Of a stretch of DNA of 64,000 nucleotides, positions 32,001-47,300 are shown piece by piece. The notes under the pieces were generated by a model. The model saw nothing but the letters and a program-made list of their open reading frames with translations. It ran no database searches and was not told the DNA's origin. Position 1 is the stretch's first letter; each line of letters begins with the position of its first letter. Source of the DNA: Arctopsyche grandis (lineage: Eukaryota; Arthropoda; Insecta; Trichoptera; Hydropsychidae); contig NC_135356.1 in NCBI RefSeq assembly GCF_051622035.1, positions 25,760,839 through 25,824,838 on the forward strand, in the 5' to 3' direction. Position numbers and translations under genes: made by a program.

Positions 32001-35000
32001 TGATCATGTAGCTATTTCTAAAGAAAGATAAATCTTTATAGATGGATTTTAAATTCATTACATAAATTCTGTCGCATTAGAATTTAATAATTTAGCTATT
32101 AAAAACATGACGGAAAGGCGCTTATTTGATATTTGCCGAGGGTCCCAAAATCATTAGTTTTATGTACAAGTCTAATATATGTAGTGGACTTCTAAAAAAT
32201 ATCGCAAGTTAATTTTGCTCAAGCTTCAAAAAGTTTGTCTCCAGCGAATGCTTTTCAAATACACTCGTAATTAATTTAAAATTGCATTGCAGGCTCCCAA
32301 GAAGAAGCAGGCCACCAAAGGCTCGAAACAAATCGTCGAAGACAATGTCGCAACAATCAAATTCTATAGAAACATGTGCTTAGGAGCATTCTCAGTTTAT
32401 GCCTTCGTCATATTCATCATAGGTGCCGAGCATACCACCACTAGTGTCGTAAGTTCTATTATAATATATCGGTGAACTGTCCGTTCAACGATTTTAAAAA
32501 TTTCACTTTACATATATGATTTGAAGTCGTTGTAATAAATGGCTAATGGATTCGATGCATTTTTTTATTTTAGTTTTTACTATGCACGGCGATCTCTATT
32601 TACTTAGTGTGTTTTAACTTACTGAATTATGCGGCTAAAGCTGTGTATTCCGAAGACGGAAAAATTCTAGACAGCGGAACTGATTTGAATATGGAAGGAG
32701 GCATTGCCGAGTGAGTCTTTCTCTCCTTTTATTCGTATATGTATGTACTTTGGTGGATGCCTTTGTAATAATAGTCTGTTTATATTGAGCAGTGTTTCTC
32801 AACAGGGGTGAGAGCGTTTGATATGTAACGCTTATTTTTGCTTATAGCGTATTTCTTATTATCTGTATATGCATATGTTACAGAAGTGTATCTTCCATTT
32901 GTAATATATTTCGACTATTTGGAATATATTCCATCTAAACTGGTACCCAACTGCCGTTATAGTTGAAGTGTATTTTCAGCTGTAATATATTTTGACCAGT
33001 TAGTCTGATTCACTTATGTTGATTCATATGGCGAATTTTGTACATTCCAACTGGTCAAAATATATTACAACTGAAAATACACTTCAACTATTAGTTGCTA
33101 CCAGGTCAGATGGAGAGATTAGTTAGGTTTTCGTGAAGATATCACTCGACTAGTAAATTAAGTTGGGGTCACATTTTTTTTTTGTTTAACGTAATACGGT
33201 ACTCCTTACCTTTACTCTTAATATCTAGCAAATATTAACTTATTATTGAATTATAAAGCATTCGTAATAACATCAGTGCTGTCAAAACTCAACTTTATTA
33301 CAACTGGCACACATTTTTGGAAGTGTATTTGCGCTTGTAGAGATATAATTTACTAATTGAATTGTATTGAATATATGAATGACCTAAAACGCCAGTTGAA
33401 ATATATTACAACTGAAATACACCTCGATTGTAACACATACATATATAGTAAACATTTTATCAGCGTATGATGAAAGTCCATTGTTTTATATATTTTAAGA
33501 AATCGAAACATGAATGCTATTAAGTGCAACTTTTCATTATTAAAAAATTAAATTGTCGATGGACCCAATTTTATATTTTCCCATGATGCCATTTTCGGGT
33601 TGTCCCTGAGCGAAATCTATATATATAAATTTATAGTTTGTTCATTCTGAAATCATATTCAAATAGCGGTGTCATATTGGGTAGGATAGTTTTGCCAATT
33701 TTACTTGGAGTCACTCGGAATAAATTCTTTTCAATCGAGGTCAACCTACGAGATCGAACCCGGCAAACCTCTCGGTGGTTAGCATTAATGCAACTACCAA
33801 TATATGCTGGTGGCTAAACTTTTTATATTGTATTAACACATTCAGCCCGGCGCATGATTTCATACATTTGCACATGTGGCGACACTGTCACGCGTATCGG
33901 CACTCAATTACGTGTGACGGCATTAAATCAATTTATATAATGATTTGTACCTAAATCTTTAGAATTTTAGTGTTGGGGTGCTCAATGAATTGGAACCGTA
34001 AAATTATAGTCTGCTATAGCACTATCCGCGTGGCCACCGGTGGTACACGCCGGGTTGAACGTGTTAAGGTAGATTCATTTTCTTTTGTTCAAGAAGTTAT
34101 GTGGTTTTTATAGCGCTCTAATAACTGTAAAATTACATTGTGATTCCGAGAACATATTTTCTGAAGAAACTGCTTCTACCATACAATTCGATGCAGATTT
34201 TGAATTCTTGCTATATATTTAAAAAAAAAACATGTATGGCGAATTATATTTGATATTGAATTGGATTAATTTTGAAATTGCGATGAAGGAGAGGGTTGAG
34301 CTGAATAATGTTGAGAAACATTGTTACAATTTAAAATTATAAAATCATTTTATTAAAGATTTGTATCCACCACTTTTTATATGTATGTATATTTATATGA
34401 AACGCGCTCCATTTTACCAATATGCGATTTACTCCATATATACATATTGTCATAGGTTGATACATTTCAAAATGTTCTACTCTTTCATAGCTATTAAATC
34501 AAACTTCATCGACAATTATGATATGTGACTTTTTACCATCTACTTTGACTACATATGTACATATTTCAAAAGAATATTACAGTTATTGTAATATAATCAT
34601 TCAACAATGAAACGAACCTTTTAGATAATACATATGTATGTAGATGTAGTGAAGGTTTAAACATAATAGAACAATTGATTCGGTGATAGCTTTTGAACTG
34701 TTCGAAGTTAAAGTTTAAACTATTTTAAGGTGAACATTCTGAAATGCTCCAGCTTCAGTACTTAAAATTTCAATTGTTAGCAGAAAATGTATAGCGCTTG
34801 TATTCAATTATGATTTTTAGGCATGTCAAAGATATGATAATTCTGACGGCGATTACGCAGTTGCTATCAATAATATCGACGTACTTTTGGCTGTTGTTGT
34901 TTTTGGCGCCGTTTCAAGCATTCTTCATTTTGTGGAGAAACGTGCTGTCGCCATGGTTTTTCCAGCAGGACACGAAACAGACAGAAGCAGACGATAAGAA

Positions 35001-35031
35001 ACAAAAGAGAGCGGATAAAAACAGACAATAG
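29035..35031 (+). CDS. TMEM208: Transmembrane protein 208 (SND-pathway ER targeting component)
   Basis: Coding exons 32,293-32,448, 32,574-32,710 and 34,821-35,031 join in phase (0, 2) and give 167 residues. They contain TKGSKQIVEDNVATIKFYRN, VYSEDGKILDSGTDLNMEGG, IAEHVKDMIILTAITQLLS and LWRNVLSPWF, clearly TMEM208. Three or four hydrophobic segments (FSVYAFVIFIIG, LLCTAISIYLVCF, YFWLLLFLAPFQAFFIL) fit its ER membrane topology, and the tail is Lys/Asp-rich. The first exon is inferred: ATG at 29,035 (context AACC) with donor GTACTT at 29,053 supplies MSKDLK in phase 0 and brings the total to 173 residues, the usual length; intron 1 would be 3.24 kb and hold a Tc1 element and a foldback arm. 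Known role: ER membrane protein involved in SRP-independent insertion (SND2 relative). AATAAAG lies near 35,174. Confidence 0.88.
29385..31038 (+). mobile_element. Tc1/mariner-type transposon, 1654 bp
   Basis: Perfect 28-bp inverted terminal repeats (left CACCCAGCGCAAAGCGAAGC onward, 29,385-29,412; right 31,011-31,038) bounded by TA on both sides (29,383-29,384 and 31,039-31,040), the Tc1/mariner target duplication. The interior carries a broken transposase. Located in the inferred intron 1 of TMEM208. Confidence 0.93.
29608..30560 (+). pseudogene. Tc1-like transposase, inactivated
   Basis: Residues from ATG 29,608 encode the paired-type helix-turn-helix part (TPVERGKMAKKLISRDKRIL, then ASEIRSEF..VSLRTVQYKL) to a TAA at 29,938. 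Downstream pieces retain the catalytic blocks: FSDESKFN near 30,044-30,067, FHDDSAPAH near 30,320-30,345 and PGNSSDLNIIEN near 30,475-30,510. Several stops and frameshifts interrupt it. The spacing between the second Asp block and the Glu is about 58 residues rather than the usual 34, so extra sequence is present there. Confidence 0.8.
31041..31600. other. Intronic DNA without recognised feature
   Basis: Mixed composition; 31,140-31,345 is somewhat G+C-richer with an open frame of 70 codons lacking motifs. Confidence 0.35.
31605..31815 (+). repeat. Solo arm of the foldback element
   Basis: Matches the right arm of the 1492-1860 palindrome across GCGCAGAATACGGGAGGAAA, CTTGTTCCTGTTGTA, AATTAAGTGAGTATGTACCG and CGACTTAAGATCTTTCGATT, ending CACGGAGACCG. 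The opposite arm is absent. Confidence 0.8.
32877..33435. repeat. Foldback/MITE region in TMEM208 intron 3
   Basis: The block GAAGTGTATTTTCAGCTGTA followed by ATATATTTTGACCAGTT (about 32,964-33,002) is mirrored at 33,048-33,088 (AACTGGTCAAAATATATTAC and following). Weaker copies of the same motif sit at 32,880-32,925 and, inverted, at 33,392-33,430, giving nested inverted repeats. Confidence 0.7.
33833..34067. repeat. piggyBac-like MITE
   Basis: TTAA at both ends (33,833-33,836 and 34,064-34,067) with inverted termini CACATTCAGCCCGGCG and CACGTTCAACCCGGCG (14 of 16 identical). TTAA target sites with such ends are the piggyBac signature. No transposase. Lies in TMEM208 intron 3. Confidence 0.8.
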
Positions 35032-37650
35032 GAAAGAAAGCCGTGGGCAGATCATTCGCTCATCTTTTTCTATTCACGTTGTTATACATGACCTTTCGTG
35101 TCTTTTTCGTTATTTACATTAATAATATGAATGCCTTTACTTTGATTTTTTTGTAATATATTGATATGTTCAGAATAAAGAAGTTAAGATGTTATCACTT
35201 TGTTTCTTTGCAATTTGTATACTAAAAACAGTCTAATTCTACATATGTATAACGAATACCAAAATAACAAAATTTCATTTTCATGGTACTAAACGATATT
35301 ATTCAACAAAAATTTCTAGTTTCATAATCACGAACCATTTCTAGACATAATTATTTTTTAGTTCAATAGGTTCATTATAAAGATATTGTATTTTGCTTTA
35401 TTTAATTCAACAAAACCCTATATATATATTATTATTAAAAATGGCGTAACTTTCAAGCCATCAAAAAAAATCCAAAAATTATTTAGTATATTTACCTTTG
35501 CAAAACTTCAAAATAGAAAATTTATTGTACATACATATCTTGGGGTCTACTCCGTTTGACCGATTCTCGTTTTCTCGACTAAACCTAACTTGATTAATTT
35601 TTTAAATTTCTTGTCTGCTAGAACAAGAGTTTATTTATATACAAAAATGTATAGATTTTTAAGCTATTCAAATTTTTTAATACTTTTTATTTTTTTATAG
35701 ATCAATAATGATTAAATTTAGTTCATTTTACATCAAATTAATTTTTCAATTAAATCGCTCTCTTCTCCATCTAAAATTTCTTTTTGATGGATTTTTGGTT
35801 CTTTTCATAGTTTAATTCCAAAACATTATATATCATATTTTACAAAGCAAATATTTTAAAATATGAATTTAGAAACTTCAATAAAATAGTCTATTTAAAT
35901 CACTTCCAAAATTATTATTTTTAAAACACCTTAAAATAATTAAAAAATGTTTGTACATAAATTTTTAGTTCATATTTTCAATAGTTAATGTTTACCTGGT
36001 AAAATAAGTATTTCACTGTGCAAAACATATTTGCATTTATTTTTTTTTTATCTCTAATACTAAGCAGATGAGAAATTTGAGAGTCAAAAAAACCTAAATC
36101 GGTTGAACCGTGCCCACCGCATATCTTGAAACACAGCGATAGCTTTACAGCAAAACAATTCTTTATCACAAACAACATATCTTCTATTTTTTAATTTTAT
36201 TTTATTAATTTATAATAATATGTGTAGCTTATTATCTCCTGTTTAAAGTTTTGCAAGCTTTTTCAAATGACTTTGAGGCAGAACTACAAAAAAGGAAACC
36301 CGGAAATAAACCACCAGCAGAATCACAACGAAACTATCTTGCAACCACATAGACAGTAGAATACTCTGAAGTCAATCGAAAGTCGCAGAGCGTATGCACA
36401 GTTTGTAACCCATATAAGACAGTGAGTAGATAGAGCCAATTTTTGATGTTTTAAACTAATAAATTATACCGCTTCAGCATGATTTGGTGAATCGTATCCA
36501 AATTTTCTTGGTGAAATTGGATATAATCTGAAAATCTAAGTCACATTATTCAACATCAATTAGTTTGATTCCAAAGCAAAACAACAGGACGCATTCAAAC
36601 AAGAATATGCATTAGTATTAGTTTATTATATATATATATTTATGTGTACATACACATGAATACATACACATATACGTGCATCGTACTGATAACAATTAAA
36701 TTTAATTTCTCAAATAATTTTCTATATAATGATATACGTATGTGTGTATTATATTACTGCTTACAATATATTTTATTCAAATGAAATTCCTAAAAAAAAA
36801 AAATGATACTTGACATATATTATATACGCATACACAATTATGCAGGCGAGGCAATCGAATCGTATATACATATGTATAAATGAAAAGAGCAAAATTTCGC
36901 AATCGATAAAACATGACATATAACGACTTTTTGCCCCACCCGTACACACATATATAGTTACAGGACATAAAACAAATTTTAATAATACAAGTTTAGATAA
37001 AAAAAATCAATCGCAATACATATAATGCAGTACATAAAGTACACAAGTTTCGATGAACATGTAAAAACATTCGCACATGGTCGTAAACGCCAATCGCAAA
37101 CGGCAAAACATACAAATGTGTATGTTTAAAAAATTAAAACCCAAGACAATATGCGCGAACAAGCGTAAATAATATTCATTAATTATTATCAAATGTTGCA
37201 TTGCGCTATAATATAACATGAAAATCGCTACATTGCAAGCGTAAGTATATGTATATAATGCGAAAAATAATAAAAACCGTATTGTTTCGAATGTTGAGCG
37301 ATGTTTGAAGCAAGATTAATTAATTATGTTGAAAAAAAAATATTAAGGAGTTCGCTTTGTATTCGGATCAATACGGTATTTATGACATATCAATAATACA
37401 GTGTTTATTTTTATTTATTTTTTAATTTTTACCATTTGTCAAATTACCATATGCTTAATTTAATATTTCGTATAGCAAGGATACATGAAGAAAAAAAGAT
37501 TCAAATAAAAAACGTTTTCAATTGTTTGTATTAATTATATTCACAAAATATTTGTGACGTCTAAATTGATTTTATATCGAAATAAAATCGAACCACATAT
37601 ATTTCTGTAAAATATTACAAAAAAGAAGAATAACAAAAAGAAAATATATT
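35032..37650. other. AT-rich intergenic DNA
   Basis: TMEM208 3' flank, then featureless AT-rich sequence with CATACACATATACG-type tracts around 36,640-36,680. No exon supported. Confidence 0.45.
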
Positions 37651-37654
37651 TTTA

Positions 37655-38586
37655 CAGTAGAGTCTCAACTACCCGATACTCTAACGTCGGATTATTTGGA
37701 CGAACGTTATAGATCTACCATTGTATCAAAAGATGCCAAGGAAATAACCAAACAACCAAAATCCCAACATGATGAACGGCAGCCATGACACCGTGACGGT
37801 GTTTCTCTAAACACAAAACCCTGTATAAGATTTAAATTTTGGGCATAAACCAGGTAAATATAATAGTATTATATGATGTTATATATGTATGTATGTATTT
37901 AAAAACTGATGATGCAATTCCTCTACCAATTTATGGTACAAACTATCAAGACGAAGGTGTCGCTCGTACTAGCCGATGGTAGATCATTAAAAAATCAAAA
38001 TATTTTATTAGATGTTTTAACTTTATAGTGGTCAAAATCTCTATGTATGTAAACGCAATAATTTTTTGGTCTTAAATCCTTACCCTGTAGGTGTAATATC
38101 ATGCCTTTAGCTACTTTTAATAACAGCTGCTATTTACATAAATACGATTGGAACAGCCGATCTTCTATTCTTACAATCTACATAATTTCAAAATTGCGTA
38201 CAGTAAAAAAATTCTTTTCCGAAACAAATTTCCAGAACTACGTTGTGCGATTTATTGGGAAAGATCGTTCTATTTGTGGGCCTTCTAAGACTGAAGCTTT
38301 CAAAAAATTCAATCTCATCATCATAGAACCAATTCATATTACAGGAAGAATGCAGTTTTTTAATCAATCCGTTGCACCAGCAGTAGTATACTGATCAAAA
38401 AACTAATAAAAGCCTTGTAAAAATCGACAAGTTTCGTTTTACGCTACATTTTTGACAATTTTCTAGCCGATATCTGATTCTCTGCTTATAAACTAACTGC
38501 TTAAATGTCAGATATCGATCAAGTATACGTCAAATGCCTCAAACTGTGTTATAATATGCACAGTCGGATAATTGGGACACTACGGT
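37655..38586. mobile_element. Possible decayed pogo/Tigger-like element
   Basis: The left end CAGTAGAGTCTCAACTACCC preceded by TA resembles pogo/Tigger termini. The right end near 38,564 reads GTCGGATAATTGGGACACTA, an imperfect inverse. The 97-codon frame at 38,101-38,394 has no recognised motif. The right TA is not preserved. Confidence 0.35.
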
Positions 38587-38589
38587 GCT

Positions 38590-39074
38590 GACAAACTAAA
38601 ATCGATTGGCACTGATATCGTTGAAATAATACGAAGGAATAATCAAATTTAACAAAAAACACGTTGAGTTTGTAATGTACATGTACATATGTTTATATAA
38701 AAAAAAAATTACTTTAAAGCATTATTAGTCTTATGACACAAATGTAAACAATTGTGTGAGTAAAAATATTATTTGTGCACGTTTAAATCACTAAGCAACT
38801 TTGAAAATATTTTTTTCATATAAAATGACAACAATATTAAACTAATTCAAGTTTTAACTATGCATATACAACTGTTAAAAGTATTAAAAACGCGATACAA
38901 CCGTAAATATATATGATATATAATATAATATAATAATAATAATAGAGATTCTGAACGTATCAATGCGTGTTAATATTAAAATCGTTTACACATAAAAATG
39001 TACCTATTTCTGTCAAAACTTAATCAATTCACATGATTGTGTCATCGTTGCATCGAAATCGACTTTTTGTTCTC

Positions 39075-39173
<99 letters not shown>

Positions 39174-39650
39174 CTTTCTATTTGAGCGTCGACGGTTTTA
39201 AAAATGTGGTTAAAAAGTAATATTCTTAAAATTAAATCAATAAATAATGTTAATTTAGTAGAAAAATACAAAATTTGTCAATATACATATACGCAATAGC
39301 ATATACATATATATTATAATAAACAGCGAGACGTTCAGCGGAAGAGTGACTGGATTGTATGCTGAAAATCAATTAAAAATACGCCCAATATATGTATGTA
39401 TTTACAAACAGTATCAATTGTTCATTTGAAAATAATTGGTACATACAGATGGGGGGTCACATCTCCGCAGACCGTCTCGCACACATTAAATGGAGTATTT
39501 TAAACGAATCGTGAAATAAAATAGCACTTGCGTTGTTAATACGTAATAATTCCCGGTAAGAACCCACCGGAGGGGGTGTGTAAAGGAATTAAAAAAAGAA
39601 AATAATTCAATAACGAGGGATGAAAGTTAAGAGTATCTTTTTTAAGCGTT
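38590..39650. other. AT-rich stretch next to WDR47 3' end
   Basis: Contains the (AT)n tract at 39,079-39,171 and no supported exon. The WDR47 3' untranslated region probably lies here on the minus strand. Confidence 0.4.
39079..39171. repeat. (AT)n microsatellite
   Basis: About 93 bases of uninterrupted AT dinucleotides, the longest simple repeat in the window. Confidence 0.97.
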
Positions 39651-39658
39651 TATGAATT

Positions 39659-42590
<2,932 letters not shown>

Positions 42591-42594
42591 TGAA

Positions 42595-43112
42595 TTTATA
42601 TGTATGAAATTAGGATGGAGTGCATTTGGACGGATGAATGCTGTTCAAAAATGCCACTCTGTCTGAAGAAAATGATCTTAGATCAATGCGTTTTGCCTGT
42701 GTTGACGTATGGATGCGAAACTTGGACACTGAACGCCAAGATGCTACACAAAATCCAATGCACTCAAAGAAGTATGGAACGATGTATGCTTGGCATAACG
42801 AGGAAAGACAGGAAGCGGAACACGTGGGTGAGAAGCATGACAAGGGTAGTGGACATAGTGGATAGAGTAAAGAGATTGAAATGGCAATGGGCGGGCCACG
42901 TGGCTAGAAGAATGGACGAAAGGTAGACAAAAGAAGTGCTTGAATGGTACCCGAGAGAATGCAAAAGAGTAAAAGGAAGACCGCAGGGAAGATGGGTGGA
43001 CGAAATTAGGAAAATGTGCGGGGTGAGGTGGATGAGAGTTGCGCAAAACAGAGACGAGTGGAAGCGTGTTGGAGAGGCCTTCATCCAGCAGTGGATAGCG
43101 AATGGCTGTAAA
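42595..43112 (+). pseudogene. RTE-like reverse transcriptase C-terminal fragment
   Basis: After LGWSAFGRMNAV in one frame (about 42,605-42,645), the next frame gives LDQCVLPVLTYGCETWTLN, RSMERCMLGITRKDRKRN, LKWQWAGHVARRMDER, then past one stop GRPQGRWVDEIRKMCG and EAFIQQWIANGCK. This is the usual tail of insect RTE-type endonuclease/reverse transcriptases. One frameshift and one stop make it a relic. It lies in intronic or intergenic DNA of WDR47 in the opposite orientation. Confidence 0.85.
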
Positions 43113-43114
43113 TG

Positions 43115-45118
43115 ATAATGTACTTTTTATTATTACAAGGTTTGTATTAGTTTTTTCACTTTGCGATCGTTGTGGGAAAAGCCTCCTAAAACTCTTCCGA
43201 TCGCTTCGAAACTTTGCCACTTTGCGAGGTTTGGTCCACGATAGAGATTTCAATTGTGTCCACTATGTCGATAGTGAAATATAATCGTAATCTCGAGACG
43301 ATGACAGCTCTCGATTACTTTCGGATGATCGCCTATGCATGTTTGGCTTTCCGCCCCCCCCCCCCCCCCCTCCACTCGTTTCGCCAGATTTTAAATATAT
43401 AAAGTTGTCTGTATTAAGACACGACTTTCATTCAAGTCTCCAGTTGATGATTGAACAAATGGGTTTGATTCAATGCGAGCCGTCTCAATGAACTGGCATT
43501 AATAGCTTGACAACAAGCGTGTTCTTAAAGTGTTATTTTTTAATTAAAAACATATGGTAAATCGGCTTCAAACCGTCAGTTGATTATTCATTACATGTTC
43601 AATTACGCTATTGCGTTTCCAAATTTTAGCAACTACCCAACTAGAACGACTTGATTACATTTGTTATAGTCTTGGTTACATTTGGTGACATTTTTCGCAG
43701 CTAGACTGGGACATGTCCTGGTTTATAGAATTGTGTCCCTATATCCCGGTTCACGAGCCTATTGTGTCTGACAAAAAATAAGTAAATGTGAGAATGAAAG
43801 GTAAACAGAAGAAAGAGCCGCAAGGGTTCAAGGACAAGTGCGAATTTCGAGTCGCCAAAACTAACCTCGTCCCTGCGCTTGGTTTCTGGTCACTTCACCA
43901 TGCGACCTGCGATTACTTCGTCGTATATACAGAGCCGTGTGAAGGGAGCAACGGTCCCGGGATTAAAAATCTAGGGGCGCCAAAATCGTCATCACAAATT
44001 TCAATTTTGAATGCAATTTTTTTTTTTTGAATACAATCAAAAAACCAACCCCCGAATTTTTGAGTGAAATAATAAATGCAAAGATATCGTTTCCGCTTTT
44101 GAATGAAAACTTACCAAAACCAATTAGAAGTTATTTTATTAATTGGTAGATTTAATTTGACAGCAAATATAAAAAAAATAGTTAGAATTTTTCAGTAATC
44201 GGCCGCATCAGTTGAAATATCTTCCAGTAAACTTAAAATAATCAAAAGTTGTTTAAGATCATCAATGACTCATGATTTAAATTTTACCATTTATCATTCA
44301 ATTCCCAAATGCCCCGGTCGGCACTCGACAATTCGTTACCTTATTTTGAGAGGGTTGCTGCAACTGTTTTAACTGTTAGTTGGGACTTTCAAAGTAAGGG
44401 TTGAATTATGGCAGCGCTAAGCTGCATATGCTACGAGAAACTTATTGAGCGAAAAAATTCTCGATCTCATCTCTAAGAATCGATCGTGATTATAATAATG
44501 TTCATGAGATTTTGAGTCCTTGAGCGATGCAATTAGGATCACCCGATCTAGTTATCTATCTAGCCTTATCTATTGGCAGACAAGTCACTGACCTCTTATA
44601 AAACGCCGTGACAGACAAATTGCTAAAAATTTGTGACGATTTATCTGCAGAAAAATCTTTAAATGAATAGGCCTTTAGGGTTATCTTCAATGTATGTGTC
44701 ATGTACAAGAAATACTAACTTAATTGCCTCGAAAGAGGAGCGCTTGAGTTATTGTTTGGCTTTCTATGGCAAAATAGAATATATTAGTAGAAGTGGTTTA
44801 ATGTAAAAAAAAAAACGCCATTTAGTCCAATTATCCAAGATGAATTCACACAGAAGAGATGGATTCAATTAAACGGATATAAAAATTAAAATTGAAAATG
44901 AGCATGCAGTGGCAGCACATGTCGACAAAATAAAAATAAATGAATTTTCATCGAACAGTTGGCTCGCAAGAAAAACAGTAAAAGAACCGTAAAACTTTCA
45001 ATTTTTGGAGCAGTGGAATTAAAGCGCGAATTGAGGCCGGCCAATCGATTTTAATGCGAAACTACCGTTCAATTCTAATCCACGATTATTGCTTCAGATC
45101 TAAAACAATTCATTGTAT
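43115..45118. other. Unassigned DNA
   Basis: Holds a run of about 20 C near 43,352-43,371 and a GGGGCGCCAAAATCGTCATC fragment near 43,974 resembling other repeat debris. No exon supported. Confidence 0.4.
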
Positions 45119-45154
45119 TACCCTACCGACATTGAGAGCAATGTCGGTAGGGTA
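45119..45154. repeat. Hairpin palindrome
   Basis: TACCCTACCGACATT, loop GAGAGC, AATGTCGGTAGGGTA: perfect 15-base arms. Confidence 0.85.
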
Positions 45155-46510
45155 TGCTTCTTGCTTCGTTATGGAGTACGCTATGTAGCGCTCCAAACCT
45201 GCACACTTTCTCAAATAGTTCATTGGAAAACTGCACTGCAGCTAGAAACTTGACAGTTTTACTTCTATGTAATATGTCGACTTCGCTCAAGGAGATCAAT
45301 TTTTAACAGGGTCAGATCAATAATAGAGGCAGCATACATAAAATTTATCATGGAAGATGTTATAGACAATGTAAGATTGGTGCACGCTGTAAGAATGAGT
45401 GGAAAAAAACTGTAACAAACAGGAAAAGTCCTGGAGAAACTTGATTATGACATAGGAGAAAATACTCCTCTAAGATTTTGTATGGAATAATTAAGGCAGA
45501 TAAAGTCTTAAAACTTTGGCGGCAGACGCCAAATTTTCAAATCTCACCAGCAGATACAATATATAAATATTCAAAATCATGGATTAATTGGTTTATACGG
45601 TGTGAAATTAAATTCTCTTGACAGTGATATGCAAAAGTAATAACATGGCACGTTCTATCGTAGCACGCAGGAGAAATTTATTTGGCACGCCATGATTTTG
45701 AAATAAAAATCTATTTTATAAAAAAGCAAAATAAAAGAAAAATGCAAATGAAAAACGGAAACTTTTAGGCAATAATAACTGATAAAGCAGATTCCTAGAA
45801 TAGATAGGTGGCTTTAAATTGATTTTTAGTCGAATCTGACATTGAAGCAAAAATGTGTCATTTGGTTAATTAATGAGCAAGATCGATTAAAAGATATGGT
45901 ATAAAAATGAAAAGAATAGGTTATTTAAAAATATAAATCTGAAAATAATCAAGAAAAACTTAAAAAAAAAAGATTGTACCAAAATATTTTGTTCATAAAA
46001 ATACATACACAGATGGTAGTGGAGTTACAAAAAAAAAATTGTAAAAATAATGTGAATAGAATAGAAAATTCTCAGAATTGTTTTAACTATTTTTTATATC
46101 AACAAACCAAAAGATTCTCCACCACTGAAATGCTAAGGATTTTGACCCTACTCATCCCCTCCCTTCTATTTGAGTAAAAAAATTCTACGTGAAAATGATT
46201 AATTTTCAGTATAATTTTCTCACGGAATATATTTTATTCTCCGTTTTATAACGTCACAATTTCTATAGCCGTTCCATTCGTCACAAATCATCACATTGTA
46301 TCAGTTTTTCCCCACATTTTAGGGTGTCATTTATGAACTTTTCTTAGAGAAAAACGTTCACCGAGGCACTTGGCTACTGGGCAGCCAGTAGACGTGTTCG
46401 AGCAGACGCTCAAAATTGAAAAAGAGAAAGAAAACAAGAAGAATAGAGATCCGAGCACAAAGATAGTGAAAGAGTGGTAATTGTCGGGTCTTCCGAGTGA
46501 AAATCGCACT
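45155..46510. other. AT-rich stretch, no gene seen
   Basis: No supported exon or element up to the splice donor at 46,513. Confidence 0.45.
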
Positions 46511-46513
46511 TAC

Positions 46514-46999
46514 GAAAGGTGGGTAGTTGTAACGTTTTCCGTTGGTGCGATGGTGGTAGTGATCGCGGGATAGGAGATTTTCAACCGATCTCCTGGCATA
46601 AGGGTGGGGGGTTGCAGTAGGAACCCTGGCAGCAGCAGCTGGCTCCCATTCGCACACCACATCTCCTCTCACATCTTCCATGGAGCGAGAACGGCTGCAC
46701 GGACAGGCAGAGGCAACGTGTCTCGGGGTACGCGTTCGGTAGTACGGAGACAGGAAGTAGTAGTCTCGGCCCTTTTGAGATAGGGCTGGTGGAGGAAGCG
46801 GAAGCTGGAGCGGAGGAGAAGCCGCGTACCGACGCAAGTACTCCGGCGGCCGATGGAGGGGCGGCCACGGCCTCGGCTGCTGCCTCATCATCAGGTCAGC
46901 CATGGGCAAGAGCGCAACACCGACTGACAGCCGCGCGCGCGACCCACTTGTGGAGAAAGGGGCGATCGCCATTTCTCCGACACGACTGCCGACCGACAT
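46514..46999 (-). CDS. Candidate first exon, possibly of a short WDR47 isoform
   Basis: A G+C-rich minus-strand open frame ends at a perfect GTAAGT donor (last exon base 46,514) in phase 0, the phase required by the first WDR47 WD40 exon at 42,145. Starts could be ATG 46,999 (162 codons) or ATG 46,903 (130 codons; context GCCC before and G after). Residues include MADLMMRQQPRPWPPLHRPP, RSRSMEDVRGDVV and RRSVENLLSRDHYHHRTNGK; the two RS(M/V)E motifs look like basophilic phosphorylation sites. No domain recognised. The opposite strand also stays open because of G+C content, but has no donor. Joining to WDR47 is inference from strand, phase and lack of other exons between. Confidence 0.5.
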
Positions 47000-47300
47000 C
47001 TCACTCGACACACATCGACAACATTTTCAATCAACGATCGCTCTGACAAACGAGAAGAAATCGAAGGAGAAACACTTGGGTGAGATCATAAAGGCGCAAA
47101 CCTTTTCGCGCAAAAAGGCACGTTCTTGGCCTCCTGTGGTGAAAAATCATGTGTCACACCCAGAGATCGACGCTCAGCGTGCAGAATGGGTTCACTGCTG
47201 TCAATCGTTAACCTTTTTTTTGATCTCTAGCTTTGTAGGTTGACAATAGATAAACCCTCTTTCCTGGAAGATAGCACTGTCGCGCCGAAGTTTGCTCACA
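47000..47300 (-). promoter_or_regulatory. Possible promoter of the 46.5-kb exon
   Basis: G+C-richer, CpG-containing DNA immediately 5' (minus strand) of the candidate first exon; contains the LINE-like tail wording TCTCTAGCTTTGTAGG near 47,225. A start site is not visible. Confidence 0.25.

Noticed and set aside
42610-43253. Minus-strand open frames over the RTE fragment
   Set aside because: Antisense shadows of the reverse transcriptase relic.
46581-47243. Plus-strand open frames opposite the 46.5-kb exon
   Set aside because: Lack a splice donor or family match; openness explained by G+C content. The minus strand has the perfect donor.
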